From CBFDBF01 sp050291465 (GTDB lineage: Bacteria; Pseudomonadota; Gammaproteobacteria; Chromatiales; Chromatiaceae): a stretch of DNA of 64,000 bases. Positions 32,974-40,965 of the stretch are shown here, piece by piece. The stretch covers positions 124,001 to 188,000 of the forward strand of contig JBNKJV010000004.1 of NCBI GenBank assembly GCA_050291465.1. The letters are read 5' to 3'. The translations under genes and the position numbers were made by a program. The notes beneath the pieces were generated by a model, which was not told the origin of the DNA, ran no database searches, and worked only from the letters and a program-made list of their open reading frames with translations. How positions within the stretch are numbered: position 1 is the stretch's first letter; the number at the start of each line of letters is the position of its first letter.

Positions 32974-33451
32974 CGGGGGTAAGCAGTCGGTTGTTTGAGC
33001 GCATTTCCAGGCATAACCGAAGCCGAACGGGTCTGATCGAGCGGAAGGGGTTCGACAGGTGCCATAGTACTTAAAATCCCATCCCGGGGCCCAGACCACC
33101 GATCCTGTCACCCAACGGCCGGCACATCCGGCGTAATCCCCTTTCTATTCAATAGGATACATTCTCCGTGCGACACTTCTCGGGCAGTCTGCGTCGAGGG
33201 CGTCCGAAGCGGGATTTCAAGGCCGATTAATAACCGGATTCCCGTGTTTGAGTTCACAGTAACTCCGTGAAGCAGTTCCTGACCCAACCCCCAACACCGT
33301 ATTTGGATCACAGTTTGCTGCCGGAATCCCGTCAATCAGCATTTTTTGAGTCTTTTATCACGCCGGGCTGCCGCTATATCTACCAACATTACTACCCAGA
33401 GGCGCAATTTGATTCAGGCGTCGATCCGAAAAGAGATGAAGGACGTTGAGT
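32974..33451. other. Intergenic region, nothing recognised
   Basis: About 480 bases without a supported gene. A 60-codon frame at 33267-33449 has no ribosome-binding site and no recognisable features, and I leave it out. The last bases hold AAGGACG before the next ATG. Confidence 0.4.
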
Positions 33452-33889
33452 ATGAAAACATTATGTAAGTTCTATATGGCGATTCCCTTCGGCCTGCTGA
33501 CATTTAATGTTCAGGCTGCCGAGGCTGTAGATACGACGGGACAGGGATCGTCATGGTTTTATATGGAACAGGATAATGGATTGATCACCAATGTCCCGGC
33601 CGCGGAAAATCATGAACTGATTGGATCCGTAAGAGAGCTGAAACAGTCCCTCAGCGACCGCAAGGAAGTACTTTCGAATACCGTGCAGGAAAAGAAATTC
33701 AAACCAAAAGATGCGGTTATAACGGCCGTCATGCCGGGCGGATTCCTCTACGCTTCCTACAAAATGATGAGTTATAACAACGCCAAGGCGGAACTGGTGG
33801 CGTTAAACTCCAACATAGAAGAACTTACCATGGATATGGTAAGACTCACCAAGATCAAAGGCGATGCCCAGGTGGCAATGCTTTATTGA
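33452..33889 (+). CDS. Exported protein of unknown function
   Basis: The 145-residue protein has a signal peptide (MAIPFGLLTFNVQAAEA), a charged helical region (HELIGSVRELKQSLSDRKEV), a hydrophobic stretch (ITAVMPGGFLYASYKMM) and a helical C-terminus. It could be periplasmic with a membrane-associated segment. The ATG at 33452 with AAGGACG seven bases upstream is preferred to a TTG two codons earlier. It is convergent with the TPR gene. I recognise no family. Confidence 0.55.
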   Translation: MKTLCKFYMAIPFGLLTFNVQAAEAVDTTGQGSSWFYMEQDNGLITNVPAAENHELIGSVRELKQSLSDRKEVLSNTVQEKKFKPKDAVITAVMPGGFLYASYKMMSYNNAKAELVALNSNIEELTMDMVRLTKIKGDAQVAMLY

Positions 33890-33909
33890 CCGACAAAATA
33901 TCACTAACG

Positions 33910-33946
33910 GGGAGTTGATGTAAGCGACTCAGCCGCATCAACTCCC
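33910..33946. terminator. Hairpin between convergent genes
   Basis: GGGAGTTGATG pairs exactly with CATCAACTCCC across a 15-base loop. It lies between two convergent genes and overlaps the end of the TPR gene. There is no T run, so termination is only likely. Confidence 0.5.
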
Positions 33947-34717
33947 TTCCAACCTTCTGAGCGCTTCTTTTGCCCAAGCGCCATACTCGCCTTCCAGATC
34001 AAGCTCCAGGAGCCGCTGAGCCTCGGTATGCGCCGCGGGGCGATTTCCGTTCTGAACATAAAGAATAACGAGGTTCTTTCGCGCCTTCAGATGGTGCGGA
34101 TTAACCGCAAGAGCCTGTTTATAGTATGAGATGGCGGCTGTTTTATCCCCCAGTCTTCCGTACTCGTTACCTATGTTGTAGAGCGCCGATTCCCTGCAGC
34201 TCATCCCCATGTCCAAGGCGGCCGTATACTCCCGTATGGCCTCCCGGTGTTTCTTGCGCTGACTGAAGGCGGTAGCAAGATCAACATGTATACCGGTGGA
34301 TTTTGGATTGTGTTTCAGCCCGTCCTCCAATATGGGAGTCACCGCCACCGGATCCTTAAGGATAAATACGTAATAAATCATGAGCGCGTTATACGCCGAG
34401 GGCATTCGCGGATCGATCTCTAGCGCCGCCTTGACTTCCCGAATACCCTCGTCTGCGATACCTCTGTCTTTCTGACGAACCCCGCTCCAAAACTTATCGA
34501 TGCCGTCATCTCGCATCTTCTTCGCGGCGGAATCCAGGTCCGGCAGGTCCTGATCAGCTTCAGGCGCCAAGGCATCGCATGTGGTTCCGATACCGGGAAG
34601 CGGATGTTTCGAGTCTTTGACCGGAGCTGTACCAACCTGTGCCGCGATCGTTGGGATCGTGGAGAACAATAGAAAAACCATACTGAACAGTGTGAGCAGT
34701 CTAACCGCAGAAACCAT
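33938..34717 (-). CDS. Exported TPR-repeat protein
   Basis: The 259-residue protein has a signal peptide (RLLTLFSMVFLLFSTIPTIAA) and at least four tetratricopeptide repeats between about 80 and 255 (for example ALYNIGNEYGRLGDKTAAIS and ALAVNPHHLKARKNLVILYV). TPR proteins mediate protein contacts, here in the periplasm or at the outer membrane. It lies 33 bases downstream of the AsmA-like gene on the same strand and is probably co-transcribed with it. Partner unknown. Confidence 0.75.
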   Translation of the reverse strand: MVSAVRLLTLFSMVFLLFSTIPTIAAQVGTAPVKDSKHPLPGIGTTCDALAPEADQDLPDLDSAAKKMRDDGIDKFWSGVRQKDRGIADEGIREVKAALEIDPRMPSAYNALMIYYVFILKDPVAVTPILEDGLKHNPKSTGIHVDLATAFSQRKKHREAIREYTAALDMGMSCRESALYNIGNEYGRLGDKTAAISYYKQALAVNPHHLKARKNLVILYVQNGNRPAAHTEAQRLLELDLEGEYGAWAKEALRRLEGS

Positions 34718-34750
34718 GGCTTCCTCCCTTCGGATATACCTGCACTCAGC

Positions 34751-35509
34751 TTACTTAAACAGACCTTTCAGCTTTTCCCCGGCCCCACCCAGACCTTCCT
34801 TGACGTCTTCGGTAATACCGGCGGGCTTGTCTTTCAGCAGTGACTCGACCCCCTTCAGTTGGCTGAGATCAAGCCTTGCCACCGTGGAACCGACATTGCG
34901 GGTAAGGACCGTCAGCACTTTTTTCGCCACCTCCTCGGGGGACGCACCGCCGCTGTCCTTGCCGATATCCTTGATATGTATATCGGGCAGTACCGCACTC
35001 ACCGGCTCGCCGGGATTAAGGGCGGAATTAACCGCAATGCTGCCATCATTTATATAGAGGTCTTCTATGATAAGTTTCGGTCCGGCGGCCTCATCCGGTT
35101 TCGACGAAGAACTCCCCGCACCCGCCACATTCTTCTTGATCACATCGAAATTACTGCCGCCCGTACCAAGTTCATAATTCACCACAGGCTTACTGACCCT
35201 GACCTCCTTGATCACCACCGTATCCGAGGTCAGGCTTTCGGCGTCCAATACCAGCTTTATCTCGCCGAGAAAAAGCGCCTTATTACCGCTGAACCCCTCG
35301 GGATTGGCCACCGACAGCCCCTTCACCAAGCCCTGGGCATCAGTCAGGCTGATATTGACCCCGGCGACCTCCACCCGGGTCTTGGTGGTCTCCGTACCTA
35401 CCTCTTCAATTGCGGCTTCGATAATGGAATCCAGTGATCCGGCCAGGAATATCAGGGCCCCAATAAACAGCACGATAATTACAGCGAATCCAATAACGAT
35501 CTTTTTCAC
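34751..35509 (-). CDS. AsmA/DUF748-like membrane-anchored protein
   Basis: The 252-residue protein has an N-terminal membrane helix (KIVIGFAVIIVLFIGALIFL) and a periplasmic beta-rich part resembling a single AsmA/DUF748 module (TRVEVAGVNISLTDAQGLVK, GLSVANPEGFSGNKALFLGE, VVIKEVRVSKPVVNYELG, PKLIIEDLYINDGSI). Such proteins take part in envelope lipid homeostasis or outer-membrane assembly. The C-terminal part is amphipathic helix. The specific role is not known. Confidence 0.7.
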   Translation of the reverse strand: MKKIVIGFAVIIVLFIGALIFLAGSLDSIIEAAIEEVGTETTKTRVEVAGVNISLTDAQGLVKGLSVANPEGFSGNKALFLGEIKLVLDAESLTSDTVVIKEVRVSKPVVNYELGTGGSNFDVIKKNVAGAGSSSSKPDEAAGPKLIIEDLYINDGSIAVNSALNPGEPVSAVLPDIHIKDIGKDSGGASPEEVAKKVLTVLTRNVGSTVARLDLSQLKGVESLLKDKPAGITEDVKEGLGGAGEKLKGLFK

Positions 35510-35715
35510 GGCGGGATCCTCCCTTGGTCAACACCGGGCAAATACTTCAATATCTCCGATTCGGTTTACGGGTGTGGCTTGCAACATATTGATAAATAAG
35601 TAATTCTATACAACCCTCTCCGCACCATAACCCATGCCGTAATTCCGTACCGAAATATTAAATGGGCCCTATATAATGTAGCATCATGTCTGCTCATTTC
35701 TAACGGGAGAACGCC

Positions 35716-35898
35716 ATGGGACTTTCCGGAATCGGCGGTCTGGTAATCCTCATCCTGGACATTTACGCGATCGTAATGATCCTCCAGAGTTCCGCCAAGG
35801 GCGTTCAGAAACTGATCTGGTTTCTGATCGTATTCCTGTTGCCGCTGATCGGTCTGATTATCTGGTATTTTGCGGGACCGGGTAAAAAACCGTTCTAA
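35716..35898 (+). CDS. Small membrane protein with PLDc_N domain
   Basis: The 60-residue protein has two membrane helices (GIGGLVILILDIYAIVMILQ and LIWFLIVFLLPLIGLIIWYF) ending in GPGKKPF. This is the PLDc_N (phospholipase D N-terminal) family, common as stand-alone two-helix proteins. AACGGGAGAACGCC precedes the ATG. Function of the stand-alone form is unknown. Confidence 0.8.
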   Translation: MGLSGIGGLVILILDIYAIVMILQSSAKGVQKLIWFLIVFLLPLIGLIIWYFAGPGKKPF

Positions 35899-35956
35899 TA
35901 ACGCCGCTCCCGCGTTTTCCCGCCTTCGCCGCGTAGGACGCATTCGGCCCATAAAA

Positions 35957-35981
35957 AAAGCGGCGCATTGAGCGCCGCTTT
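35957..35981 (-). terminator. Terminator of amtB (possibly bidirectional)
   Basis: AAAGCGGCGC / GCGCCGCTTT form a 10-bp stem with a 5-base loop. On the minus strand a run of T follows, fitting the end of the amtB transcript. On the plus strand it could also stop the PLDc_N transcript. Confidence 0.85.
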
Positions 35982-35983
35982 AT

Positions 35984-36006
35984 GGAACCTCTGAATCAGA
36001 GGTTCC
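35984..36006. repeat. 23-base palindrome GGAACCTCTGA-A-TCAGAGGTTCC
   Basis: A perfect 11-bp stem with a single-base centre lies between amtB and the terminator at 35957. The TCAGAGGTT core recurs at about 385-393. It may add a second fold to the amtB 3' end. Confidence 0.6.
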
Positions 36007-36026
36007 TAACCTACCCCCTTCCTGGA

Positions 36027-37319
36027 TTAGAAGTTATAACCGGTCTCTTCGTGACTGACGATGTCCAGACCCTGAATCTCCTGCTCCTCATCCACGCGCA
36101 GACCCACCAGGGCCCCGACCAACTTGAGGATCGCATAAGTAACCAACGCGGTAAAACCAACGGTAACGATCACGCCGACAAATTGAACCCAAAGCTGTCC
36201 GCCCATGCTATCAATACCGTCCGCAAAGCCATAGCCGCTGAAGACACCCAGATCCTTGGAAGAAAATACGCCCGCCATGAGCGTACCCAGCATCCCCCCC
36301 ACGCCGTGTACGGGAAATACGTCGAGGGAGTCGTCGATCTTCAGTACCCGCTTGATGTACTGGGTGGCGGTAAAGCAGACAATCCCCGCCAACAGGCCGA
36401 TTATCAGCGCCCCGCCCGGTCCCACATATCCGGATGCCGGGGTGATGGTACCCAGACCGGCCACCATGCCGGTGACCGCACCCAGGGCACTGGGCTTGCC
36501 GAACCGCTTCCATTCGATCGCGGTCCAGGTCATGGCACCGGTGGCCGCGGAGATATGAGTCACCAGGATGGCCATGGCGGCATTGCCATCCGCCGCCAGT
36601 GCGCTACCGCCGTTGAATCCGAACCAACCGACCCAAAGCATACCCGCTCCCGCCACGGTCAGGGTCATGTTGTGCGGCGGCATGGCGGTGGTGGGAAAAC
36701 CGGCACGGGGGCCGATTACCAGCGCCGCAACCAGCGACGCCACACCGGCGGTGATATGCACCACGGTGCCACCCGCAAAGTCGAACAGCCCCATATCCTG
36801 GAGCCAGCCACCACCCCAGACCCAATGGGTAACCGGCGCATAGACCAGCAGCACCCAGACGGCGCTGAACAGCAGCATGGCGGAAAACTTCATACGCTCC
36901 GCGAAACCGCCGATGATCAGCGCCGGTGTAATTATGGCGAAGGTCATCTGGAACATCATGAACAGGGATTCCGGAATATCCCCTGTGGTCAGGGTTTCGC
37001 GGCCTATACCCGCCATCAGGACCTTGCTCATATCACCGATCCAGTTGTTCCCCTCGCCGAACGCGAGGCTATAGGCCAGAACAAACCAGAGAATAGTGAC
37101 GACGCCGGCGATGGAGAAACACTGCATCAGAACCGAGAGGACGTTTTTGGTCCGCACCAGGCCCCCGTAGAAAAGGGCAAGACCCGGCAACGTCATGAAC
37201 AGCACCAGCGCCGTAGAGGCCATGATCCAGGAGGTGTTTGCACCGTTTATGGAAGCGTCTCCGGCGGTCGCCAGCCCAGGCAACAGCACCAAAGCGACTG
37301 TTGAAATAATTCGTCTCAT
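36027..37319 (-). CDS. amtB: Ammonium transporter
   Basis: AmtB conducts ammonium/ammonia across the inner membrane. The 430-residue protein has a signal-like first segment (LVLLPGLATAGDA), eleven expected helices and family motifs: NTSWIMASTALVLFMTLPGL, GLALFYGGLVR, and GGFAERMKFSAM and THWVWGGGWLQDMGLFDFAG with the pore residues. The partner glnK, usually encoded next to amtB, is absent; the gene is alone. Its upstream region carries a sigma-54-like promoter and NtrC-like sites, as expected for nitrogen control. Confidence 0.97.
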   Translation of the reverse strand: MRRIISTVALVLLPGLATAGDASINGANTSWIMASTALVLFMTLPGLALFYGGLVRTKNVLSVLMQCFSIAGVVTILWFVLAYSLAFGEGNNWIGDMSKVLMAGIGRETLTTGDIPESLFMMFQMTFAIITPALIIGGFAERMKFSAMLLFSAVWVLLVYAPVTHWVWGGGWLQDMGLFDFAGGTVVHITAGVASLVAALVIGPRAGFPTTAMPPHNMTLTVAGAGMLWVGWFGFNGGSALAADGNAAMAILVTHISAATGAMTWTAIEWKRFGKPSALGAVTGMVAGLGTITPASGYVGPGGALIIGLLAGIVCFTATQYIKRVLKIDDSLDVFPVHGVGGMLGTLMAGVFSSKDLGVFSGYGFADGIDSMGGQLWVQFVGVIVTVGFTALVTYAILKLVGALVGLRVDEEQEIQGLDIVSHEETGYNF

Positions 37320-37444
37320 TCTGCTTTCTCCCGCTTATTCATCGCCCATAGGGGATGGAATTCTTTTAGTCTTTAAGGATTGTGGTTACGTAGGAACTTT
37401 TATGTCGCGCTGGAACCAAACGCGTCCCCTAAGTCGAACTCCTA

Positions 37445-37461
37445 TTGCACAAATTGTGCCT
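37445..37461 (-). promoter_or_regulatory. Sigma-54-type promoter of amtB
   Basis: On the minus strand AGGCACAATTTGTGCA gives GG and GC elements exactly ten bases apart, close to the consensus TGGCAC-N5-TTGC. Transcription would start near 37435, about 115 bases before the amtB ATG. Confidence 0.55.
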
Positions 37462-37501
37462 CATAATTGACGCCTATAAAAACAATGGGTTACGAATTTG
37501 T

Positions 37502-37515
37502 GCACCGAATTGTGC
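37502..37515. promoter_or_regulatory. Weak NtrC-like site upstream of amtB
   Basis: GCACCGAATTGTGC is a partial dyad resembling the NtrC consensus GCACC-N5-GGTGC. It is placed about 75 bases upstream of the predicted amtB transcription start, next to a better site. Confidence 0.35.
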
Positions 37516-37524
37516 AAGAAAAAA

Positions 37525-37539
37525 GCACCATAATGGTGC
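37525..37539. promoter_or_regulatory. NtrC-like binding site
   Basis: GCACCATAATGGTGC is a 15-base dyad matching NtrC sites such as those before E. coli glnA. It lies about 95 bases upstream of the predicted sigma-54 start point, the usual enhancer distance. Confidence 0.6.
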
Positions 37540-37639
37540 CTTTTTAAAAGATGCGGCACTTTTTGAGTGCAAAAAAAAGCCGACGCCCTGTTTAGGGGCA
37601 TCGGCCAATGTCAGACTCTATGTCTGAAGGGGAGTCAGA

Positions 37640-37705
37640 ATGAACAAAAAGCTCTGTTCAGACACTGCCGGAGGAAGCTTCGTCAACACCGGCAGTAAAA
37701 AGTAA
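37640..37705 (+). CDS. Possible 21-residue small protein
   Basis: An ATG frame of 21 codons (MNKKLCSDTAGGSFVNTGSK plus one Lys) is preceded by the strong ribosome-binding sequence GAAGGGGAG, ending five to six bases before the ATG, and ends in TAA. It is divergent from amtB. Part of it can fold (ACTGCCGG / CCGGCAGT), so it may be a leader peptide or lie within a small RNA. Nothing in the peptide identifies a function. Confidence 0.35.
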   Translation: MNKKLCSDTAGGSFVNTGSKK

Positions 37706-37779
37706 GACCACCGATCCTGAAAAAAGTTTCCCCAGGCCGCAATCCTTATATTGGGGCGTTACACCTGAAAAAAAGGGGT

Positions 37780-37809
37780 AAAAAAACCCTTCCTCAAGTG
37801 AGGAAGGGT
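37780..37809 (-). terminator. Terminator of tRNA-Met
   Basis: On the minus strand ACCCTTCCTC pairs with GAGGAAGGGT and seven T residues follow. It lies nine bases after the tRNA end. Confidence 0.85.
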
Positions 37810-37817
37810 CCTGATCT

Positions 37818-37894
37818 TGGTGGCTACGGGTGGAATTGAACCACCGACCTACGGGTTATGAGTCCGTCGCTCTCACCAACTGAGCTACGTAGCC
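37818..37894 (-). tRNA. tRNA-Met (anticodon CAT, elongator)
   Basis: A 77-base cloverleaf with encoded CCA: acceptor stem GGCTACG / CGTAGCC, D stem GCTC/GAGC, anticodon loop CTCATAA, T arm GGTGG TTCAATT CCACC. The start GGCTACGTAGCTCAGTTGG matches the E. coli elongator tRNA-Met rather than the initiator or the CAT-reading tRNA-Ile. Confidence 0.95.
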
Positions 37895-37982
37895 GAAGAG
37901 GCGGAAATATACCGGATCGTCGCGGAAAGTGTCAAATTTACCGCCCCCCGGGAACCGGGGTTTTCGGCCTTCTAACAGGGGG

Positions 37983-39074
37983 TTAGACGTTGAATCGGAA
38001 ATGGATGACGTCGCCGTCCCGGACCACGTACTCCTTACCCTCCAGGCGGAGTTTCCCCGCCTCCTTGGCCCCCTGTTCGCCCCGGTTGGCCACGAAATCG
38101 TCATAGGTGATCACTTCCGCCCGTATGAAGCCCCGCTCGAAGTCCGTGTGGATGACACCGGCCGCCTGCGGAGCCGTGGCGCCCACCGGGATGGTCCAGG
38201 CCCGCACCTCCTTCACACCGGCGGTAAAATAGGTCTCCAGGTTCAGGAGCTTGTATCCGGCTCTCACCACGCGGTTCAGACCCGGCTCATCGAGGCCGAT
38301 ATCGGCCAGAAACTCCTGGCGGTCCGCCTCGTCCAGCTCCACGATCTCCGCTTCGATGGCGGCACAGACCGGAACCACCTCCGATCCCTCGGCCGCGGCA
38401 AACTCCCGCACCGCATCCAAGGCCGGATTATCCTGGAAACCGTCCTCCGCCACGTTGGCTATATACATGGTCGGTTTCGCGGTCAGGAGAAACAGGTCCT
38501 TCAACTCCTTTATCTCATCCTCGGTCATTTCCAGGGAACGCACCGGTTTTCCGGCATCCAGGTGATCCCGCACCCGTTCCAGGATCGCCTTTCGGAACAG
38601 GATTTTCTTGTCACCGGTACGGGCCTGCCGGGCTGCTTTGTCCAGGGCCTTCTCCACGGACTCCAGGTCCGCCAGGGCCAGTTCGGTGTTGATTACCTCT
38701 ATATCGGCCAGGGGATCCACCTTACCCGCCACGTGGACCACATCGTCGTTCTCGAAACAGCGCACCACATGGGCTATGGCGTCCGTTTCCCGGATATTGG
38801 CCAGAAATTTGTTCCCCAGCCCCTCCCCCTTGGAGGCCCCCGCCACCAGGCCGGCGATATCCACAAACTGCATGGTCGTAGGAAGTACGTTCTGGGGATT
38901 CACGATCTCAGCCAGCACATCAAGCCGCGGATCGGGCAGCGGCACCACACCCACGTTGGGGTCGATGGTGCAAAAGGGGTAGTTTTCCGCCGCAATGGTG
39001 GCCTTGGTCAGCGCGTTAAACAGAGTGGACTTGCCGACATTGGGCAGTCCTACGATTCCGCATTTGAAACCCAT
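37983..39074 (-). CDS. ychF: Redox-regulated ATPase YchF
   Basis: YchF/Ola1 is an Obg-related P-loop protein that prefers ATP and binds ribosomes. The 363-residue protein starts MGFKCGIVGLPNVGKSTLFN (G1), contains DIAGLVAGASKGEGLGNKFL (G3) and ends with a TGS domain (LETYFTAGVKEVRAWTIPVG ... YVVRDGDVIHFRFNV). Length is exactly as expected. It stands alone between tRNA-Met and the chemotaxis cluster. Confidence 0.97.
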   Translation of the reverse strand: MGFKCGIVGLPNVGKSTLFNALTKATIAAENYPFCTIDPNVGVVPLPDPRLDVLAEIVNPQNVLPTTMQFVDIAGLVAGASKGEGLGNKFLANIRETDAIAHVVRCFENDDVVHVAGKVDPLADIEVINTELALADLESVEKALDKAARQARTGDKKILFRKAILERVRDHLDAGKPVRSLEMTEDEIKELKDLFLLTAKPTMYIANVAEDGFQDNPALDAVREFAAAEGSEVVPVCAAIEAEIVELDEADRQEFLADIGLDEPGLNRVVRAGYKLLNLETYFTAGVKEVRAWTIPVGATAPQAAGVIHTDFERGFIRAEVITYDDFVANRGEQGAKEAGKLRLEGKEYVVRDGDVIHFRFNV

Positions 39075-39203
39075 GATGAAATGGCCTCGGGAAAAAGCGG
39101 GAAGGATAGAGGAAATCGCGCAACGGCGCCAGCGCTGGAGGTGCCGAGGCCCCGTCCTGCCTCCCGGCTGATGCCTTTTCCGAAAAAGGAAGAACGCCCT
39201 GTA

Positions 39204-39506
39204 TCAGGAAATTTCGAACAGTTTTTCGAAATTGGCGATACGCAGGATCTCGCGCACTCCCTCGTTGGTGTTGGTCAGGGACACGGAATTGCCGTTCCTG
39301 CTGTAATCCCGCAGCTGCAACAACATACCCATGGCGGAACTGTCCATGTACTCGGTATCCCCGAGATCAACCGAATATTGCTTCTCGCCCTTCTGGTATT
39401 CCTTATAGGCGCCCATAAATTCCTGATGGCAGGAAAAATCAAAACGTCCCGCGACCTGAATGGTCACCTCTGACTTATCTTCAGATTCGATAATATTCAC
39501 GGTCAT
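39204..39506 (-). CDS. STAS-domain protein (anti-sigma antagonist-like), end of the chemotaxis cluster
   Basis: The 100-residue protein is one STAS domain: VTIQVAGRFDFSCHQEFMGA, then YSVDLGDTEYMDSSAMGMLL with the Ser that is phosphorylated in SpoIIAA-like proteins, and LRIANFEKLFEIS. It lies about 115 bases downstream of the MCP-like gene on the same strand. A second STAS gene at 44240 lies inside the cluster. STAS proteins here may switch partners by phosphorylation, but no matching kinase or phosphatase is seen. Confidence 0.88.
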   Translation of the reverse strand: MTVNIIESEDKSEVTIQVAGRFDFSCHQEFMGAYKEYQKGEKQYSVDLGDTEYMDSSAMGMLLQLRDYSRNGNSVSLTNTNEGVREILRIANFEKLFEIS

Positions 39507-39620
39507 ATTCTTACCTGCCTAGAGTCCGATACCACTGTCACTGGATTTATACCCCGATACTTTCTCCATGGGTCCGGTTTAGGATATCAATTGTACTACC
39601 GGTTCGGCCCCGGGAAATAA

Positions 39621-40859
39621 TCACTTCCGCCCCCCTTCCTCAAAAAGCTCCACTTCCCCTTCGTTCATGGATTCCTGCCCGACGACTTTCCGAGTACGGG
39701 CTTTGTATCCGATAGTTTCTTCATCGATCCTGGAGCGCAACTCCTGAAGCTGCTGCAACAAATGCTCTTCACGATCTTCCCCGTCATTTCCGGATGCCAG
39801 CTTATCCATACCTTCATCTACAATGGAGACCAGTTTTTCCAGATGTCCGAGTTTATCCATAGCGGACGCTGCAACCTGCGTCACAATATCCTCAAACTGC
39901 AGCGATCTGACAGCATTCGAGACACTGTCATGGATACCCTGATTTATGGAAGAAAGTTCGGCAAGACGCCGACTCATCTCCACGTTTAATTTACCAATCT
40001 CCCGCATCTCTTCGTCCACACGGGACTTGGACTCGGTGGCAAAACAGGTATCCTTCGACGCCAGTTTCGCTATGAGTTCACGGGCGTTTTCAATATCAGC
40101 CCTGGACTCCCCGAGAACAGAACGTATCTCTTCATTGAAACGATCAGAACGCTGCGAAAGTGTCCGTACTTCGTCCGCCACCACAGCAAACCCTTGACCC
40201 GCCTCTCCGGCGCGCGCCGCTTCTATAGCCGCGTTTAAAGCCAAGAGATTGGTCTGATCGGCAATACCTTTTACATCGCCGAGAAGGTTATCAGCTTTAT
40301 CCATCTGAAAAATCAACTCATCAATCTTACCAACAAGATTCATGCAGTCGGCATTAACCGAGACAACGTGATCGACAAAATGACGCAAAACCTCATCGGT
40401 CTCTTCGGCAAACCTCTTAAAGGTAATTCTGTCCTGTTCCTGCTCATTTTCAAGACACAAATTGTTTAGAATGGACGTGATTGAATCAGTCTGGTTCCGG
40501 GAAGAAGAGTCGAGCCCGTTAAAGCTTTGCTGCAGAGTGCTGACTGCATCTATTACAAGAGTACGGATTCTGGAAAGATCATCACGTATCTCACGAACGA
40601 GAGCATTTACCTCCGCATCCACCTGCCTGCCCATGGCTGCAACTTCGTCATGGGATTTGCCTGCGACATCCCGACCTTTCGCCTTTCCCGCCCCTCCCTC
40701 ACGGCGATAGCTTCGTATCAGAAGATATCCCACCCAGATGAGGAGGATGACCGTAGTGGCCGCGATGCCCTGAGTTGAAAGGCCGAGAGCAAGAGCAACA
40801 ACCAGCACCAGTAGGCTGGCCGCAAATGGTATCAGGTACTCTTTAAAGAGAGATTTCAT
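39621..40859 (-). CDS. Methyl-accepting chemotaxis-like protein with a CheZ-like motif
   Basis: The 412-residue protein has two membrane helices (about 9-48), no obvious sensor domain and a signalling hairpin ADQTNLLALNAAIEAARAGE, GQGFAVVADEVRTLSQRS. Beyond it is SNAVRSLQFEDIVTQVAASA, with a D-x-x-x-Q pattern like the catalytic helix of CheZ. The C-terminus has no CheR/CheB docking pentapeptide. The lack of a periplasmic domain suggests intracellular or membrane sensing. It is downstream of cheB in the cluster. Whether it signals to CheA or modulates CheY is open. Confidence 0.82.
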   Translation of the reverse strand: MKSLFKEYLIPFAASLLVLVVALALGLSTQGIAATTVILLIWVGYLLIRSYRREGGAGKAKGRDVAGKSHDEVAAMGRQVDAEVNALVREIRDDLSRIRTLVIDAVSTLQQSFNGLDSSSRNQTDSITSILNNLCLENEQEQDRITFKRFAEETDEVLRHFVDHVVSVNADCMNLVGKIDELIFQMDKADNLLGDVKGIADQTNLLALNAAIEAARAGEAGQGFAVVADEVRTLSQRSDRFNEEIRSVLGESRADIENARELIAKLASKDTCFATESKSRVDEEMREIGKLNVEMSRRLAELSSINQGIHDSVSNAVRSLQFEDIVTQVAASAMDKLGHLEKLVSIVDEGMDKLASGNDGEDREEHLLQQLQELRSRIDEETIGYKARTRKVVGQESMNEGEVELFEEGGRK

Positions 40860-40965
40860 TAAAGCAGCCCCTTGTTTCTCCGTCTTCCCGCTGCATTACG
40901 ACATGAAGAAGGCAGGCCTCGGTTATCCATGATGAAAAGTCCAGCGGTATGAGATACGCGCCTCA

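Larger units (their letters stand above)
37320..37817. other. amtB control region and structured intergenic DNA
   Basis: The first part holds the amtB promoter elements listed separately. From about 37578 there are hairpins (GCCGACGCCC ... GGGGCATCGGC; ACTGCCGG ... CCGGCAGT) and a possible 21-codon gene at 37640. The end holds the tRNA-Met terminator. A small RNA is possible but not demonstrated. Confidence 0.45.

Noticed and set aside
33267..33449. A 60-codon gene before the exported protein at 33452
   Set aside because: No ribosome-binding site, no hydrophobic or motif features, and it runs into the real gene's leader.
35982..37304. A 440-codon open frame on the plus strand
   Set aside because: Antisense to amtB, with a His/Gln/Gly-rich composition typical of shadow frames.
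37521..37545. Terminator (GCACCATAATGGTGC followed by CTTTTT)
   Set aside because: No plus-strand gene ends upstream of it, and its sequence and distance suit an NtrC site for amtB better. A dual role cannot be excluded.
37929..39473. A 514-codon open frame on the plus strand
   Set aside because: It runs antisense to ychF and the STAS gene and has no recognisable domain; ychF on the other strand is certain.
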